In this document: piece by piece, positions 55,113-63,648 of the stretch
Numbering within the stretch: position 1 is the first letter of the stretch
Layout: the number at the start of each line of letters is the position of its first letter
NCBI RefSeq assembly: GCF_038632915.1
Contig: NZ_CP152050.1
Location: 2,325,001 to 2,389,000 of the forward strand
Length of the DNA stretch: 64,000 bases
DNA from: Paenisporosarcina sp. FSL H8-0542
Lineage (GTDB): Bacteria; Bacillota; Bacilli; Bacillales_A; Planococcaceae
Direction of reading: 5' to 3'
Translations under genes and position numbers: made by a program
The notes under the pieces: model-generated
The model's database searches: none
What the model saw: the letters and a program-made list of their open reading frames with translations, nothing else
What the model was told of the DNA's origin: nothing

Positions 55113-55772
55113 TTAATGCATTGCTTTCTTTTCAAAGCGGATAATATCTGCGTCTGCACCGATTACGATCAGTACATCATTGATTTTGATTTCTTCATCT
55201 GCTTGCGGAGAAACGAGAATATCAGCTCCCCGTTTAATCGCAACAATATTTATTCCATATTTCGCACGGATATCTAGATCAATTAAAGTAGAGCCAGCCA
55301 ATATTTCATTCGCTTTTATCTCCATAATTGAATGTTCTTCCGATAACTCCAAATAATCAAGTACATTATTTGTCATTATGTTGTTGGCAATTCGAATACC
55401 CATATCGCGTTCAGGATGGACCACTTGATCGGCACCGATTTTACGTAATACTTTTTCATGATAGTCATTTTGAGCTTTTACCGTGATTTTATTGACACCA
55501 ATTTCCTTCAACATCAACGTTGTTAAAATACTGGATTGAATGTCCTCTCCAATCGCAACGATTACATGTTCAAAATTACGTATCCCAAGTGATTTCAAGA
55601 CAGATTCATCTGTCGTATCTGCAACAATAGCTTGTGTCGCGATTGATGCAAATTCATCGACACGGTCTGAAAACTTATCGATGGCCATAACATCTGCACC
55701 TTGTTCAATCAGCTCACGAACTATACTTCCACCAAATCGACCTAACCCAATAACTACGAATTCTTTCTTCAT
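55113..55772 (-). CDS. ktrC: KtrC, cytosolic RCK subunit of the potassium channel
   Basis: A 219-residue RCK protein with an N-terminal NAD(H)/ATP-binding Rossmann fold (VVIGLGRFGGSI, about 6-17) and a C-terminal RCK_C domain, which in relatives binds c-di-AMP. It gates a KtrB/KtrD membrane subunit not encoded here. Next to rnjA as ykqB in B. subtilis, hence KtrC rather than KtrA. Confidence 0.9.
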   Translation of the reverse strand: MKKEFVVIGLGRFGGSIVRELIEQGADVMAIDKFSDRVDEFASIATQAIVADTTDESVLKSLGIRNFEHVIVAIGEDIQSSILTTLMLKEIGVNKITVKAQNDYHEKVLRKIGADQVVHPERDMGIRIANNIMTNNVLDYLELSEEHSIMEIKANEILAGSTLIDLDIRAKYGINIVAIKRGADILVSPQADEEIKINDVLIVIGADADIIRFEKKAMH

Positions 55773-55840
55773 CTTTCAACCTCCGTTGCGGAACGAATGG
55801 TCATAGTGTATCACAACTTTAATAGACGCTCAAAATGTTT

Positions 55841-57649
55841 TTACGCTTCTCCAAATTGGGACATCACCAACTGGTGATAATGACCACGATCTTTCATTAA
55901 AGAATCATGATTCCCCGATTCCAAAACACGTCCATTTTCCAAAACAATAATCTGATTTGCTTCACGGATGGTAGAAAGTCGATGAGCAATCATGATCGCT
56001 GTCCGGTTTTTCAACAGCGTTCTTAACGCTTGTTGAATTTGAAGTTCTGTTTCCGTATCAATGGAAGCTGTTGCCTCATCCAGAATGATAATTCTTGGAT
56101 TTGCAAGAAGTGCCCGTGCAAAAGATAACAGTTGTCGTTCACCAACGGATAAAATATTCCCTCGCTCTTCCACTTCGGTATCATACCCATTCGATAAACG
56201 CTCGATGAAACGGTTTGCACCAACAGCTTCGGCTGCATTGATTACTTCTTCATCCGTAGCATGTGGATTGCCGAATCGAATATTATCCATGATGGAGCCT
56301 GAGAAAATAAACGTTTCCTGAAGTACAATGCTGATTTGTTCACGCAATGCACTCAGTGATAAATCACGGATATCCATTCCATCCATTTTCACCACACCAG
56401 AAGTTGGATCGTAAAAACGTGAAACCAGATTGGCAATTGTCGTTTTACCAGATCCCGTATGACCAACCAGGGCAACCGTCTCCCCTGCATTCATTTCAAG
56501 AGAGATTCCTTTTAAAGCTAAACGGTCTTTTTCATAACCGAATTGAACATTTTCAAATTCGATATGACCTTGTAATTGATTAATTTTAGTTGGATTTGCT
56601 TTTTCATGTACCAAAGGCTGCTCATCCAAGAATTCGAAAATTCTTTCAGAGGACGCCATCCCCATCAGTAATTGGTTATATATCTGGCCTAAACGTGAAA
56701 TTGGCTCCCAGAACATGCCGAGGTAAAAGGCAAATGCGACGAATGCACCAAGGTCAAGCTGGTCATTTTGGATTAAATATGCACCGTACAAAATCAGAAC
56801 AACCGAACCAACGGCATTCGTCATTTCTACGAACGGTCGGAACATAGAATTCTTTTTAGTGGCTACACGCCAAGACTCAAAACTTTCTTCATTAATTCCA
56901 TTAAAGAACGCCATGTTTTCATTTTCCTGTGTGAATGATTGAGTAATTCGCATTCCTTGAATACTTTCATTCAGATGGGAGTTGATTTTCGCTTGTTTCA
57001 TCCGCACATCCTGCCATGAGCGACGGATGTTTTTACGCAGCGTCGTCGAGATGAAAAACATCAGGGGCAAGATGACCAGAACTGCTAAAGCAAGTGGTGG
57101 ACTGAGCGTAAACAGGATGATAAGTACCCCTATAAGAAGTAGCAAATCCATCAATAGATTGATAACACCATTTGTAAACAACTCTTGCAGCGAGTTTATA
57201 TCGTTCATAATCCTGACGAGTATTGAGCCGGCTGAACGTTGATCGAAGAAACGATGCGATAGCCATTGAACATGCGTAAACAAATGTTTACGCAAATCGT
57301 ATATTACATTTTGACCGAGTTCATTCATCCACCTTATTCTGAAACGATTCGCAACAGTGTTGACAATATATAATCCTGCAATAGTACCAACCACCACCCA
57401 TAGCATTTGAGCATCTTTGTTTTCCAATGCTTGGTCAATGGCATACTCACCTATCAAAATAGGGATGATAAGCCGAATCAGCGTGGTAATTGTTACAGCA
57501 ATAAAAGCCTTTGGCAATAATGTTTTTGCATAAGGTTTCACATACGTAAAGAGTCGAGCGAGTTGGTACCAGTTAAACGGTGCATCAATTACATCATCCG
57601 AAGAGTAGCGGAATCGTTTTAATACACTAGGATTGATTTGTTTAGTCAT
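55841..57649 (-). CDS. ABC exporter half-transporter, catalytic-Glu subunit (BmrD/YheH-like)
   Basis: A 602-residue half-transporter: six-helix membrane domain (about 35-330) and nucleotide-binding domain with Walker A GHTGSGKTT and Walker B IIILDEA holding the catalytic glutamate. The signature is non-canonical, LSVGERQ. This pattern is one side of a heterodimeric exporter like BmrCD, LmrCD or YfiBC. Partner gene is 15 bp upstream. Cargo is unknown; multidrug or lipid export is usual. Confidence 0.88.
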   Translation of the reverse strand: MTKQINPSVLKRFRYSSDDVIDAPFNWYQLARLFTYVKPYAKTLLPKAFIAVTITTLIRLIIPILIGEYAIDQALENKDAQMLWVVVGTIAGLYIVNTVANRFRIRWMNELGQNVIYDLRKHLFTHVQWLSHRFFDQRSAGSILVRIMNDINSLQELFTNGVINLLMDLLLLIGVLIILFTLSPPLALAVLVILPLMFFISTTLRKNIRRSWQDVRMKQAKINSHLNESIQGMRITQSFTQENENMAFFNGINEESFESWRVATKKNSMFRPFVEMTNAVGSVVLILYGAYLIQNDQLDLGAFVAFAFYLGMFWEPISRLGQIYNQLLMGMASSERIFEFLDEQPLVHEKANPTKINQLQGHIEFENVQFGYEKDRLALKGISLEMNAGETVALVGHTGSGKTTIANLVSRFYDPTSGVVKMDGMDIRDLSLSALREQISIVLQETFIFSGSIMDNIRFGNPHATDEEVINAAEAVGANRFIERLSNGYDTEVEERGNILSVGERQLLSFARALLANPRIIILDEATASIDTETELQIQQALRTLLKNRTAIMIAHRLSTIREANQIIVLENGRVLESGNHDSLMKDRGHYHQLVMSQFGEA

Positions 57650-57664
57650 TGTGATTCCGCCTTT

Positions 57665-59410
57665 CTATGCATAAATATTTTCAAGTTGGTCTTTGTATTG
57701 AATTTCATAAATCCGCTTATACAAACCTTGTTGTTTTATCAATTGATCATGCGTACCTCTTTGAACAATCTTCCCATGCTCAAATACAATCAACTCATCT
57801 GCATGTTTCACAGATGAAATCCTGTGAGCAATAATAAACGTTGTACGGCCTTTCATCACTTCTTCCAAAGCCTTTTGAATGTGAAGTTCCGTTTTCATGT
57901 CTACAGCACTTGTTGCATCATCTAGCACCAAAATTGCAGGATTCTGGCATAATGCCCGAGCGATTGCAATTCTTTGTTTTTGCCCGCCTGATAAACCGAG
58001 TCCCCGCTCCCCTAACATCGTGTCATAGGTTTCAGGTAGCTCCATTATAAAATCATGGGCATTGGCACGTTTAGCTGCATCGATAATTTCATCCATCGTT
58101 GCATCAGGACGACCATATGAAATATTGGCTTTAATCGAAGATGAAAATAAAAATGATTCTTGAAGAACAAAGCCAATGTTAGAGCGTAGTGAGGTAAGCG
58201 AATATTCATCGACAGCAATGCCATCAATTTTAACTGTTCCCGTTGTCGGTTCGTAAAAACGCGTTAACAGTTGTGTTAAACTCGTTTTACCTGAACCCGT
58301 TGCACCTATTAACCCAACCCGTTTTCCAGCTTCCACTTTCAAATTCACTTCTTCAAGAGCTAATTGATCTTCTTCACGATATTGAAGAGTGACATTTTCA
58401 AACGCTACATGTCCTTTCATTCTTGAACCATCGATTGCATTTTCTTTGGATGTAATCGGTTCGGGTGCTTCCAGCACTTCCAGTAAACGCTCTCCGGATG
58501 CTTTTGATTGAGAGAAAAGATTGACCGTGAAACCTAAGTTCATAATCGGAAAAATAATGTAACCCAATAAGCTGTAGAATGCCACTAAGCGCCCAACACT
58601 TAATTGACCTTCCATAACTAGGAAGCCCCCGTAGCCGAATAAGAAGACCACGCTGATATTTCCGAGGAACTCCATCACAGGAAAGTACTTTGCCCAGATT
58701 TCAGTTGTAAATAAATATCGATCTTTATAGTCACCGTTTGAATTGTTAAATTTGTTAATTTGGAACGATTCACGGGAAAGTGATTTCACTGTATGAATCC
58801 CGCTAATGTTTTCTTGAACATTCGTATTTAATTTACCGAATGATTTACGGATGTCCCTGAAAGCCGGATGCACCAATTTATCGAATCGCAGCACTGCTAC
58901 AACTAATAAAGGCATGGCGGCCATCGACACAAATGTTAATGAAACTGAATAATAAAACATAACGCAAAGCGAAACGGATACTAAAAACACCAAACGGAAC
59001 AACTCAACGAATCCGAACGATAAGAAGAACCTGAATCCTTCTACGTCAGCTGTCAGTCGGGACATTAAGTCTCCCGTTTTTGCATTATCGTAATACGAGA
59101 ATGGCAAACGTTGCAATTTAGCATATAACGCATTTCGCAATTCATAGACCGAGCGAATTCCGAACATATCCCCCGTGTATTGCCCAATGTACGTGGCAAT
59201 TCCTTTGATAATCATAAGACCCATGAAAATCCCAGCAAGTTTCCATGCCAAATCATATTCTTGCCCCTTAATTACACGGTCAATGGTTTGTTGCAAGATG
59301 ATTGGATAGGCAACTGTAATTAACAAGGTGACCAAGAGCATGAACAAGGACCAAAAGAATAAATGTTTATTTGGCAAGTAATACTCTTTCAATTTTTTGA
59401 AAATTCCCAA
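57665..59410 (-). CDS. ABC exporter half-transporter, degenerate-site subunit (BmrC/YheI-like)
   Basis: A 581-residue half-transporter with canonical signature LSGGQKQR but Walker B ILVLDDA, with Asp replacing the catalytic Glu. Together with its neighbour this gives one working and one degenerate ATP site. I use TTG at 59410 (MGIFKKLKEYYLPN) because AGGGGG precedes it and the length matches BmrC; the open frame further upstream reads non-conserved leader sequence. Confidence 0.88.
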   Translation of the reverse strand: MGIFKKLKEYYLPNKHLFFWSLFMLLVTLLITVAYPIILQQTIDRVIKGQEYDLAWKLAGIFMGLMIIKGIATYIGQYTGDMFGIRSVYELRNALYAKLQRLPFSYYDNAKTGDLMSRLTADVEGFRFFLSFGFVELFRLVFLVSVSLCVMFYYSVSLTFVSMAAMPLLVVAVLRFDKLVHPAFRDIRKSFGKLNTNVQENISGIHTVKSLSRESFQINKFNNSNGDYKDRYLFTTEIWAKYFPVMEFLGNISVVFLFGYGGFLVMEGQLSVGRLVAFYSLLGYIIFPIMNLGFTVNLFSQSKASGERLLEVLEAPEPITSKENAIDGSRMKGHVAFENVTLQYREEDQLALEEVNLKVEAGKRVGLIGATGSGKTSLTQLLTRFYEPTTGTVKIDGIAVDEYSLTSLRSNIGFVLQESFLFSSSIKANISYGRPDATMDEIIDAAKRANAHDFIMELPETYDTMLGERGLGLSGGQKQRIAIARALCQNPAILVLDDATSAVDMKTELHIQKALEEVMKGRTTFIIAHRISSVKHADELIVFEHGKIVQRGTHDQLIKQQGLYKRIYEIQYKDQLENIYA

Positions 59411-59567
59411 GTTGTTTCCCCCTAATTCAAAAGACATAGTATTTAATATATCGGATTCCGAAATAAATGACCACCCCCTTTTGACTGATATTTTATAAAA
59501 CTTTAAATTTTCTTTTTTATTGTCCGGATTATTATCATCAAATCTTCGGAATAGGACATCCTTCCCA

Positions 59568-59641
59568 ATAAAAAAAGTGCTCAACATAAAAGAATTACCA
59601 GGATCTTTACATCCCTGAATTCGATTATGCTGAGCACTTAT
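59568..59641 (-). terminator. Terminator between ykuV and the ABC exporter genes
   Basis: Outer stem AAGTGCTCAGCATAA / TTATGTTGAGCACTT (one G-U pair) enclosing a smaller hairpin, followed by seven T on the minus strand. The 160 bp between it and the exporter start show no convincing promoter. Confidence 0.8.
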
Positions 59642-59659
59642 TCATTCAATTAAAATGGA

Positions 59660-60112
59660 TTATGAATTACGCATTTCATCTAACACGCGGTTGACACGTT
59701 TTTCAAGCATTTTCATTCCACTACCACCCGCTTGGAAATGACGCAGTTGACCAGCTTTATCAAATACGTAGTATGCAGGTACATATTGATTATCAAAAGC
59801 ATCGGTTAATTTCATGTCACTATCGACAAAAATTGGTTGTGTGATATCGTGTTCTGCAGCATTCCTCTTGATATCTTCCAGGTCCATATCTTTCTCTGAA
59901 CGTGGCATATGGACTGCTAGTACATTCAATTCATCTTTATATTGATCACGGAAAGCATTTACTTCTGGCATTGCCTCTTTACATAGTCCACAGCTTACAG
60001 ACCAGAAATGAATAAGTGTTGGCTTGTCGCCAATCAATTGTTTTTTAGCAACTTTTCCATTGAGCCATGCAGTTGCGCCTGTTAAGTCAGGCATTGGTGA
60101 ACGTAATTTCAT
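59660..60112 (-). CDS. ykuV: YkuV-type thiol-disulfide oxidoreductase
   Basis: A 150-residue thioredoxin-fold protein closely matching B. subtilis YkuV (PTLIHFWSVSCGLCKEAMP; CxxC at about 41-44; FRDQYKDELNVLAVHMPRSE). No signal peptide, so it works in the cytosol, reducing protein or bacillithiol disulfides. GGAGGAAATACA precedes the ATG. A terminator-like hairpin separates it from ykuU. Confidence 0.93.
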   Translation of the reverse strand: MKLRSPMPDLTGATAWLNGKVAKKQLIGDKPTLIHFWSVSCGLCKEAMPEVNAFRDQYKDELNVLAVHMPRSEKDMDLEDIKRNAAEHDITQPIFVDSDMKLTDAFDNQYVPAYYVFDKAGQLRHFQAGGSGMKMLEKRVNRVLDEMRNS

Positions 60113-60138
60113 TGTATTTCCTCCTCAATGATACATGT

Positions 60139-60174
60139 AAAAATTCCCCACTGCGTATCGTATGCGTGGGGAAT
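60139..60174 (-). terminator. Terminator between ykuU and ykuV
   Basis: Stem ATTCCCCACGCATACGA / TACGCAGTGGGGAAT with a T5 tail on the minus strand. It may lower ykuV relative to ykuU by partial read-through. Confidence 0.8.
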
Positions 60175-60237
60175 CGTGGGTGTCTAATTAATCTAGTGCA
60201 TTGATAAAGGCAAAATTCATGAGCCCCATTCAATCAA

Positions 60238-60780
60238 TTAAAGAGTTTTTTGTCCTGGACGCCAGTTTGCTGGGCAAAGACCACCAGTTTGAAGAGCTTG
60301 TAATACGCGAAGAGTTTCATCCACGTCGCGACCAATGTTATTGTGGAACACTGTTTGATATTGCATTTCACCTTCAGGGTTTACGATGAATAATCCACGA
60401 AGAGCAATACCTTCTTCTTCAATCAATACACCATATTCACGTGATACCACATGGTTAGTGTCTGCAGCCAATGGATATTTCAATTCGCCTAAGCCGTTGT
60501 CTTGACGAGCTGTGTTAATCCAAGCTAAATGAGTGTGGATAGTATCTGTAGAAACACCGATAATTTCAGCGTCTAAATCTTCAAATTCATCATAGCGGTC
60601 TGACATTGCTGTGATTTCAGTTGGACATACAAAAGTGAAATCCATTGGATAAAAGAACAAAACTGTCCATTTGTCTTGCTTCATGTTTTCTTCCAAGCTT
60701 ACTTTACCGAAAGACTTATCTGCTAGCACTGCGTCCATTGTAAAATGGGGTGCTTGTTTACCTACCATACGTTCAGTCAT
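60238..60780 (-). CDS. ykuU: YkuU-type 2-Cys peroxiredoxin
   Basis: A 180-residue AhpC/TSA peroxiredoxin. Peroxidatic cysteine is in TFVCPTE (about 52) and resolving cysteine in GGLCPANW (about 169). It reduces peroxides in the cytosol; YkuV is a natural candidate reductant. GGAGGTTTTCAC precedes the ATG, and an inverted repeat lies 30 bp upstream. Confidence 0.94.
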   Translation of the reverse strand: MTERMVGKQAPHFTMDAVLADKSFGKVSLEENMKQDKWTVLFFYPMDFTFVCPTEITAMSDRYDEFEDLDAEIIGVSTDTIHTHLAWINTARQDNGLGELKYPLAADTNHVVSREYGVLIEEEGIALRGLFIVNPEGEMQYQTVFHNNIGRDVDETLRVLQALQTGGLCPANWRPGQKTL

Positions 60781-60809
60781 GTGAAAACCTCCAAGAAATA
60801 TTTATCTGC

Positions 60810-60828
60810 TAACGAATTGTATTCGTTA
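60810..60828. promoter_or_regulatory. Inverted repeat TAACGAAT-N3-ATTCGTTA upstream of ykuU
   Basis: Perfect 8-bp arms with a 3-bp centre lie just downstream of a plausible promoter (TTGCAG-N18-TTAAAT on the minus strand). The form suits a repressor of the MarR/OhrR type, which would fit an oxidative-stress gene. It does not match the PerR or OhrR consensus that I know. Confidence 0.45.
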
Positions 60829-61128
60829 TTAGCACAATTTAAAGGATAACAAAGTCCCTGCTGCAAATCAATTTATCGGCTTTCAACTAGCACTAGGAAA
60901 AATTTTTTTCGTCTAATTCGTGTCGAATGCTTAGTATGTTCACCTTGAGATAATCTATTCAAAGAAGAAAGTAGAAACCTTTAATATCTTTATCTTAAAT
61001 TAAGGATCTATCCTTCTTTATAGCATATACGGTTGTTTATCCTATATTTGCGCTAGGTGCAAATGCACACTGCGTTTTTCATTCAAAGTATCAACAGGTT
61101 TAGTCAAAAAAAAAGACCCTCAGCAACC
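60829..61128. other. AT-rich intergenic region without a gene
   Basis: No reading frame with a ribosome site was found between the ykuU promoter region and the zinc-ribbon gene. A weak hairpin followed by a nine-T tract on the minus strand (around 61106-61140) may terminate the zinc-ribbon gene. Confidence 0.5.
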
Positions 61129-61401
61129 TTATGTTAAAGGTCGTTTAGGTCGCAATTCACAATATTCACAAGTTGGATCTGTGCATGCTTCTTCTCTCCA
61201 TGCATTGCAAGATTCGCAGTAACAAGCATCATATTCATCATGATAGGACAACGGTTCAAAACAATCATTACAATAATCCACGATTTCATCATTGGCAATA
61301 ACACGGTTTTTCACCAATAGAAAGGTGCCTTCAATTTGTTTTTGTGATTTTTTATTTTGTCTTGCTTTAGGATCCAAAAATAACATCATGGTTCTTCCCA
61401 T
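61129..61401 (-). CDS. Small cysteine-rich zinc-ribbon protein of unknown function
   Basis: A 90-residue protein with a charged N-terminus and nine cysteines in pairs (YCNDC at about 46-50, CYC/CESC at about 62-67, then CTDPTCEYC at about 75-83), expected to bind two zinc ions. I do not recognise a named family. ATG at 61401 follows AAGGAG. Divergent, 69 bp away, from the CorA-like gene, so the two may share control. Confidence 0.72.
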   Translation of the reverse strand: MGRTMMLFLDPKARQNKKSQKQIEGTFLLVKNRVIANDEIVDYCNDCFEPLSYHDEYDACYCESCNAWREEACTDPTCEYCELRPKRPLT

Positions 61402-61470
61402 AAACGTCACTCCTTCCGTGTTTCATGTTAACATATATATATGAAAGAAAAAATAGTGGAGGTCTTGAAA

Positions 61471-62922
61471 ATGGATTCAACTGCCAAAATACAGCCTCTA
61501 ACTTTGAAGCAGGCTTACATGTCTTTTCTTTTTCCCTTTTCATTCCATGAAAAAGAGCGGGAAAATCTTGCGGATCATTTACGAAAAAACCATTTCACCT
61601 TCTTTTCATTAAATCAAAAAGACTTACAGAGTGGGTTTTATGGTGAAGGTATTGAAGTAAAACATGAAGAACTGGATCAATATTTTTTACCGTTTCTTGA
61701 ACGAAAACTATTTCCCAAACGCACTGATCAACAAGGATTTCTTCGATTCTCGAAGAAAGTCAATGAATCGTTCAATTTGGATGTTCATGACACATCGTTT
61801 TCTTTTTTGGTGAACAGTATTGATGTCATGATTTGCCCTTTTGGTATAGGTCTCATAACCATTCGGACAGAGATGAATAAAGAACTAGAAGAATTATGTG
61901 AAGTGCTAGATTATATGAATCATTTTCGAGTGTTGGAACCGAAGCTCGATGAAGAAAAAGGGGCTACAATTCGAAAAGGTGATCGTGAATTCAACACGAC
62001 AAATGAATTTGTATTTAGCTACCTCTGTCCTTCCCTTAAAGCCTACATCATTCATGACGATAAACGTGCAGGTTACTTCGGAAGCCTTCCCTTCTTTGAA
62101 GATGAACGAATGCTTTCTTCAGGTTTTTTCATTACGGACGGTGAAGATCCGATAAGTGGGGACCACTTATTTCGAATGGGGCAGTTGGATGGTAAAAATC
62201 CGGAAGGGCGTCCCTTCATGTCGAGTACAAATGCCGAGTATATCGAGCGTTACGTACAAAATCATGTGCACGACCGTTGGGCACCCGATTCTTATACGGT
62301 TACTTCAGATCATGCCCAAATCACGGTTTCAAATAAATCACGAGAACAACTGGCGAGACCACTATCCCAATTCATGGGAACGCATCACTATAATTTACTA
62401 CTTCATTATTTTTACAAAATCATGTTGTTGCGTATGTCATTTGAGTATAGTGAGATACAGTGGGAACAGGACGGAGATTATGTGGAAGAGTTGATTGAAC
62501 TGATATCAAAGTTCTCCTCTAGGTATTATTTTGGAGAAGTTTCTGCACGTACAGAAGGAAAAGAATTAACCAGGACATACCGTGATACGTTTCATTTGAA
62601 TTCTTTATATGAAGAAGTTAAACAAACATTGCACGAGCTTTATCGTGCCCAAGAAAATCAATCAAATAAACGCCATAATATGTTGTTATTCATGCTTACC
62701 GTCTTTACAGTAGTTTCCGGTATTTACGGAATGAACTTGGTCATCGAAGATTGGAAAGGAAAAACAGATTGGTCGAAGGTCCCTGGCTACTCATTTTTCG
62801 AATGGATCTCACTCATTACCGCTTTGGCTGGTATTTCACTATCAGCAATCTTATTGGCTACAACAGGCGGAAAAGGTCTTTGGAAGAAATTCAGAAAATG
62901 GAAACGCGATCAATACAGATAA
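61471..62922 (+). CDS. CorA-like 2-TM-GxN family membrane protein
   Basis: A 483-residue protein with a large cytosolic N-terminal domain (about 1-400), two C-terminal helices (about 403-419 and 440-464) and the CorA signature YGMN at 419-422 at the end of the first helix. A basic tail follows. The architecture fits pentameric divalent-cation channels, but the N-terminal domain is longer than that of classical CorA and not obviously similar. The ATG at 61471 follows GGAGG; the ATG at 61441 lacks a site. Ion specificity unknown. Confidence 0.78.
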   Translation: MDSTAKIQPLTLKQAYMSFLFPFSFHEKERENLADHLRKNHFTFFSLNQKDLQSGFYGEGIEVKHEELDQYFLPFLERKLFPKRTDQQGFLRFSKKVNESFNLDVHDTSFSFLVNSIDVMICPFGIGLITIRTEMNKELEELCEVLDYMNHFRVLEPKLDEEKGATIRKGDREFNTTNEFVFSYLCPSLKAYIIHDDKRAGYFGSLPFFEDERMLSSGFFITDGEDPISGDHLFRMGQLDGKNPEGRPFMSSTNAEYIERYVQNHVHDRWAPDSYTVTSDHAQITVSNKSREQLARPLSQFMGTHHYNLLLHYFYKIMLLRMSFEYSEIQWEQDGDYVEELIELISKFSSRYYFGEVSARTEGKELTRTYRDTFHLNSLYEEVKQTLHELYRAQENQSNKRHNMLLFMLTVFTVVSGIYGMNLVIEDWKGKTDWSKVPGYSFFEWISLITALAGISLSAILLATTGGKGLWKKFRKWKRDQYR

Positions 62923-62933
62923 CGCATTAATTC

Positions 62934-62964
62934 ACTTCTCATCTTATGATGGGAAGTTTTTTTA
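62934..62964 (+). terminator. Terminator of the CorA-like gene
   Basis: A 10-bp stem (ACTTCTCATC / GATGGGAAGT, one G-U pair) with seven T, 12 bp after the stop. Confidence 0.9.
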
Positions 62965-62973
62965 TAAATAGAC

Positions 62974-63001
62974 TTGAAAAAATTGGTGGATTTTGTATAA
63001 T
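62974..63001 (+). promoter_or_regulatory. Sigma-A promoter of the regulator-pot operon
   Basis: TTGAAA and TATAAT with a 16-bp spacer, 93 bp upstream of the regulator gene. Confidence 0.75.
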
Positions 63002-63012
63002 AAAAGACGTTT

Positions 63013-63046
63013 ATAGTAAACTTAAAGTATTGTGATAGTAAACTTA
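63013..63046 (+). promoter_or_regulatory. Direct-repeat operator, two copies of ATAGTAAACTTA
   Basis: Two identical 12-mers start 22 bp apart (63013 and 63035), two helical turns, directly downstream of the promoter's likely start site. They are the best candidate for autoregulation by the XRE-cupin regulator encoded next. Confidence 0.6.
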
Positions 63047-63093
63047 CATAAACATTGGTTGCTATTAATCACACCTGCGAGGAGCATCTCTTT

Positions 63094-63633
63094 ATGCAAA
63101 TTGGAAACAAAATTAAGAGTTTGCGCATCAAGAAAAGGTTAACTCAGGAAGAATTAGGTGAACGTACCGATTTGAGTAAAGGCTACATTTCACAACTGGA
63201 GCGAAATTTAAATTCCCCATCAATTGAAACGCTTTTTACTTTACTGGAAGTGCTCGGAACTAAACCGAAAGATTTCTTTGATGATGAAAAAAATCAACGC
63301 GTTGTGTATTTGGACGAAGACCAAACCGTTTATTGCGATGAAGACAAGAAGTATCAAATTCGGTGGCTTGTCCCTGAATCAAACGACAAAGAAATGGAAC
63401 CGGTTCTCGTGAAATTTTTTGAAGCAGGGGAATATAAGCAATTCGAACCTTCTTTATCAGAAACTTTTATGTATGTCTTAACAGGCAATGTACGTCTCGT
63501 TCTTGGATCGCATGAATTTTACGCAAAAGAAGGACAATCCCTATACTTTGAAGCTTCAGATCATCATCAATTATCCAATCACCACAACGGGGAATCAGAA
63601 ATATTAATTGTTGTTACACATTCTTACTTATAA
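63094..63633 (+). CDS. XRE-cupin transcription regulator of the pot operon
   Basis: A 179-residue regulator: N-terminal helix-turn-helix (about 5-60, LTQEELGERTDLSKGYISQLER) and C-terminal cupin domain (about 105-178), the PuuR-like layout for sensing polyamines or amino-acid-like ligands. It lies 15 bp upstream of potA, and such regulators commonly precede potABCD. The ATG at 63094 follows GAGGAG; a GTG or ATG further upstream is not supported. Confidence 0.88.
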   Translation: MQIGNKIKSLRIKKRLTQEELGERTDLSKGYISQLERNLNSPSIETLFTLLEVLGTKPKDFFDDEKNQRVVYLDEDQTVYCDEDKKYQIRWLVPESNDKEMEPVLVKFFEAGEYKQFEPSLSETFMYVLTGNVRLVLGSHEFYAKEGQSLYFEASDHHQLSNHHNGESEILIVVTHSYL

Positions 63634-63648
63634 ATCAGGAGGTCAATC

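Noticed and set aside
59491-59545. 17-codon leader peptide ahead of the ABC exporter genes (BmrB-like)
   Set aside because: The ATG directly abuts an AAGG sequence without proper spacing and there is no clear attenuator pairing downstream.
59411-59587. Extension of the upstream ABC exporter gene to 59587
   Set aside because: The added residues include part of the ykuV terminator, lack exporter similarity, and the TTG at 59410 has a strong ribosome site and gives the family length.
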